NCBI RefSeq assembly: GCF_026262505.1
Contig: NC_067207.1
Coordinates: 32,022,082-32,086,081 of the forward strand
Direction of reading: 5' to 3'
Length of the DNA stretch: 64,000 nucleotides
DNA from: Trichomonas vaginalis G3
Lineage: Eukaryota > Parabasalia > Trichomonadida > Trichomonadidae
Shown: piece by piece, positions 61,684-64,000 of the stretch
How the letters are laid out: each line of letters starts with the position of its first letter
How positions within the stretch are numbered: the first letter of the stretch is position 1
Notes under the pieces: generated by a model
Databases searched by the model: none
What the model saw: the letters and a program-made list of their open reading frames with translations, nothing else
Told to the model about the DNA's origin: nothing
Translations under genes and position numbers: made by a program

Positions 61684-61689
61684 TCAAGT
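61684..61689. repeat. 6-bp target-site duplication, right copy
   Basis: TCAAGT. Confidence 0.92.
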
Positions 61690-61719
61690 TTTTTTTTCTG
61701 GATAAGATATTATATGGAT

Positions 61720-61755
<36 letters not shown>

Positions 61756-61799
61756 TAGTGGGGCTTCCAGGCACTTCGTGCCTTCTAGCCCTGAGGATG

Positions 61800-62215
61800 T
61801 TTTGTCAAGACTTCTTCGTAAAGACTTTGTCAAGACTTCTTCGTAAATGTTTTGTCAAGACTTCTTCTTCGTAAATGTTTTGTCAAGACTTCTTCTTCGT
61901 AAATGTTTTGTCAAGACTTCTTCGTAAATGTTTTGTCAAGACTTCTTCGTAAAATCAGACAAAAATAATGTTTAGGTGAAGAGGTGAGATTTCACCTGTT
62001 TTTTCACCTCTTTTTTCACCTCGTGAATTTGTCAAGATTTCATCGTAAAGACTTTGTCAAGACTTCTTCGTAAATGTTTTGTCAAGACTTCTTCGTAAAT
62101 GTTTTGTCAAGACTTCTTCTTCGTAAATGTTTTGTCAAGACTTCTTCTTCGTAAATGTTTTGTCAAGACTTCTTCGTAAATGTTTTGTCAAGACTTCTTC
62201 TTCGTAAAATCAGAC
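61800..62215 (+). repeat. ~24-bp tandem repeats of element C end
   Basis: About a dozen copies of TTTTGTCAAGACTTCTTCGTAAATG, some with an extra CTT, in two blocks around one structured motif (61975-62022). Element A has only about two copies in the same place, so copy number varies strongly between elements. Further related units, ACGAAGAAATCTCAACAAAGTCTTT, lie at 62480-62630 and 62700-62760. Confidence 0.9.
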
Positions 62216-62687
62216 AAAAATATATTTTAGGTGAAGAGGTGAGATTTCACCTGTTTTTTCACCTAATTTTTCACCCTCTTGAATTTTCATGAAATTTACA
62301 CCAAAAATATATTTTAGGTGAAGAGGTGAGATTTCACCTGTTTTTTCACCTAATTTTTCACCCTCTTGAATTTTACACCAAAAATATATTTTAGGTGAAG
62401 AGGTGAGATTTCACCTGTTTTTTCACCTCATTTTTCACCCTCTTGAATTTTCATGAAATTTACACCAAAAATATACTACTAGGGTCATTTACGAAGAAAT
62501 CTCAACAAAGTCTTTACGAAGAAATCTCAACAAAGTCTTTACGATGAAATCTTGACAAAACATAGACAAGAAAGTTCATGAGAAATTAGATGAAGAAGTC
62601 TTAACAAAGTCTTTACGAAGAAATTCATGAAAATTCAAGAGGTGAAAAAAGAGGTGAAAAAAGAGGTGAAATCTCACCTCTTCACCT
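61975..62687. repeat. Structured inverted motifs of element C (five copies)
   Basis: GGTGAA-GA-GGTGAG-ATTTCACCT-GTTTTTTCACC-TCTTTTTTCACC at 61975-62022, with near copies at about 62230-62275, 62318-62365 and 62392-62440, and one inverted at about 62639-62687. Same plan as in elements A and B with other words. Confidence 0.85.
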
Positions 62688-62793
62688 AAAATATATTTTT
62701 GGGTCATTTACGAAGAAATCTCAACAAAGTCTTTACGAAGAAATCTCAACAAAGTTACTTTTCAGGTAAAAACATTTTTATTATTATATATAA

Positions 62794-63612
62794 ATGAATT
62801 TTACAAAACCTCCGTTACCGTTCTTTGGAAATAAGAGTAGATGTAAAGATATTATATTGAGAGAACTTAAGAAACTACCGAATGGTCTAACATTTGTAGA
62901 TTTGTTCGGTGGAAGTTTCTATATATCCCATTTGTGCCATATAATATTCCCAGACTCAAAGATTATATGCAATGACTTCGACAACTATATGGACCGTCTC
63001 AAACATATTCCAGACACAAACAATATATTGAAAGAGTTAAAAGAAAAGATACCTATAGGTAAGATTGAACGTATACCATTAGATAAGAAAAATATTGTGA
63101 GAGAGGTTTTGAAAAAAGCAGAATATATAGACTGGGATAGTATATCTGCTAGACTATTATATAGTGGTTCTATAAGAGTTCATGACATTGAAACACTTAT
63201 GTCAAAAGTTTTATATCTTAACTATACAAAGGTTTTCAAAGAGGACATAGAAAAATATACTGAGGGTATAGAGTTTGTGAGATGTCATTGGACAGATTTG
63301 TATGAAAAATATAAAGACAAGGAAAATGTTTTCTTTATAGTGGACCCGCCGTTCTATAACACATGGGATTTTCAATACCAAGTAGACTGGACTTTGAGAG
63401 ACTCTTTAGAAACTTTAGACGTTTTACATAACCATCCATGCTTTTACTTTACATCCGATAAAAGTGGTTTGGAAAGTGTCATGAGATGGTTAGAGGACAT
63501 ACATGACTATGAGTTTAGATACGATAAGATAGAATATGAGAGAGGTCCTATAAACTGGAGAAAGTGTCATAACAAAGAAATTTTACTAGTAAGTAAATGT
63601 GGTTTGAAATAG
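62794..63612 (+). CDS. DNA adenine methyltransferase, D12 class
   Basis: An uninterrupted 272-residue N6-adenine DNA methyltransferase. LPFFGNKSRCKD (8-19), VDLFGGSFYISH (35-46, motif I, AdoMet), VDPPFYNTWDFQYQ (183-196, motif IV DPPY-type catalytic), and a C-terminal HPCFYFTSDKSGLESV strand. The target-recognition region lies between 60 and 160. Length fits Dam-like enzymes. It is the first gene inward from the terminus and overlaps the small membrane protein gene. T. vaginalis has abundant N6-methyladenine, ascribed to Maverick-type enzymes like this one. Confidence 0.9.
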   Translation: MNFTKPPLPFFGNKSRCKDIILRELKKLPNGLTFVDLFGGSFYISHLCHIIFPDSKIICNDFDNYMDRLKHIPDTNNILKELKEKIPIGKIERIPLDKKNIVREVLKKAEYIDWDSISARLLYSGSIRVHDIETLMSKVLYLNYTKVFKEDIEKYTEGIEFVRCHWTDLYEKYKDKENVFFIVDPPFYNTWDFQYQVDWTLRDSLETLDVLHNHPCFYFTSDKSGLESVMRWLEDIHDYEFRYDKIEYERGPINWRKCHNKEILLVSKCGLK

Positions 63613-63728
63613 GACTACTTGTTTTAGGTTTTTTCCATTGTGTCATTTACTTATTTGACGTGGCAGAAAGATATAGAGAATATGAAGATGAACCAATGCC
63701 TGCAAATGTTCAGTATATGTACTCGTAA
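63597..63728 (+). CDS. Small single-span membrane protein (43 aa)
   Basis: MWFEIGLLVLGFFHCVIYLF and an acidic tail; the same as 8950-9081 in element A except for one residue. It overlaps the last 16 bases of the methyltransferase gene in another frame. Confidence 0.62.
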   Translation: MWFEIGLLVLGFFHCVIYLFDVAERYREYEDEPMPANVQYMYS

Positions 63729-63751
63729 GAGATATTTTTATCTAATATTAA

Positions 63752-64000
63752 ATGGACGCACAGAACTTAGCGAATGCACAGCAACCTGGACAACCAAACC
63801 CAGAGAATATTCCAAATGAAGTTAGAATACAAACTGCGATGGCAAACTATGGTCAAGTGCCAACAGATGTACAAATGCAAACTGCCATGTCAAATGACGC
63901 TGCGTTAGGTTTGCCACCATGGTATGCAAATATGAGATGGAAAGAGTTTTATACAAACCCTGAAGTGGGATATAAACAACTTTATGCAGATGACGCGAAC
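63752..64000 (+). CDS. Hypothetical Maverick protein, partial at window edge
   Basis: First 83 residues of the gene seen whole at 8624-8926 in element A (MDAQNLANAQQPGQ...), identical as far as it goes. It is cut by the window end. Confidence 0.65.
   Translation, partial: MDAQNLANAQQPGQPNPENIPNEVRIQTAMANYGQVPTDVQMQTAMSNDAALGLPPWYANMRWKEFYTNPEVGYKQLYADDAN

Larger units (their letters stand above)
61724..64000. mobile_element. Maverick element C, left end only
   Basis: A 30-base A run (61724-61753), then GGGGCTTCCAGGCACTTCG and the same sequence as the right end of element A in reverse, the methyltransferase and two following genes. The AGTAGTAGGAT terminus is not visible outside the A run; the 34 bases before it (CTGGATAAGATATTATATGG) only faintly resemble it, so the outer edge is uncertain or lost. 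It continues past the window. Confidence 0.85.

Noticed and set aside
61800-62215. CRISPR-like array of direct repeats
   Set aside because: Repeats are head to tail with almost no unique spacers, lie in a Maverick end of a eukaryote, and no cas gene is present.

Overview
The window looks like genomic DNA of a parabasalid, most likely Trichomonas vaginalis. The basis is mixed: very AT-rich, intronless host genes; TCAYTT initiator elements a few bases before several start codons (for example TCACTT 8 nt of leader before the carbamoyltransferase gene); a Tvmar1-type mariner; Pmp-like surface protein remains; a GH25 lysozyme; and several Maverick/Polinton elements. There are 25 Ns at 63-87, an assembly gap. 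Layout: (1) 1-10218 is the right part of a Maverick (element A; its left end is outside the window). It carries an HNH nuclease, a diverged family B polymerase, integrase, a phage-like fibre, small amphipathic virion-type proteins and a DNA adenine methyltransferase next to its terminal repeat. (2) 10219-40230 is host chromosome with six single-copy genes or gene remains plus many DNA repeats. Genes: GH25 lysozyme, Rab GTPase, ornithine-type carbamoyltransferase, HAD phosphatase (one in-frame stop), acetyltransferase, multi-pass membrane protein (one in-frame stop), long coiled-coil protein, Pmp-like surface protein (decayed), TRAPP-like subunit. Repeats: a 21-bp array, an intact pogo-like transposase, a 1.56-kb foldback element packed with hairpins, a MULE-like element with 76-bp inverted repeats and a 10-bp target duplication, a mariner-type MITE with a 0.3-kb palindrome, and several clusters of nested hairpins. 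(3) 40237-61683 is a complete Maverick (element B, 21447 bp) with 327-bp terminal inverted repeats and a perfect 6-bp target duplication TCAAGT. It holds a protein-primed-type PolB with an HNH-like domain, integrase, a primase plus SF3 helicase module between inverted repeats, a KilA-N protein, fibre, packaging ATPase, major capsid protein and small virion proteins, and has a 1.3-kb mariner nested in it. (4) About 61724-64000 starts a third Maverick (element C) of the same family as A, in the opposite orientation, with an intact-looking methyltransferase. The Mavericks are self-replicating, virus-like units whose genes together would cover integration, DNA synthesis, packaging and capsid; A and B appear broken in several genes and are treated here as fossils. 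The most unusual features to my eye are the hairpin clusters with different stems but the same plan, the structured motif of the Mavericks whose words change together on both arms, the phage-type fibre, and the primase-helicase cassette.
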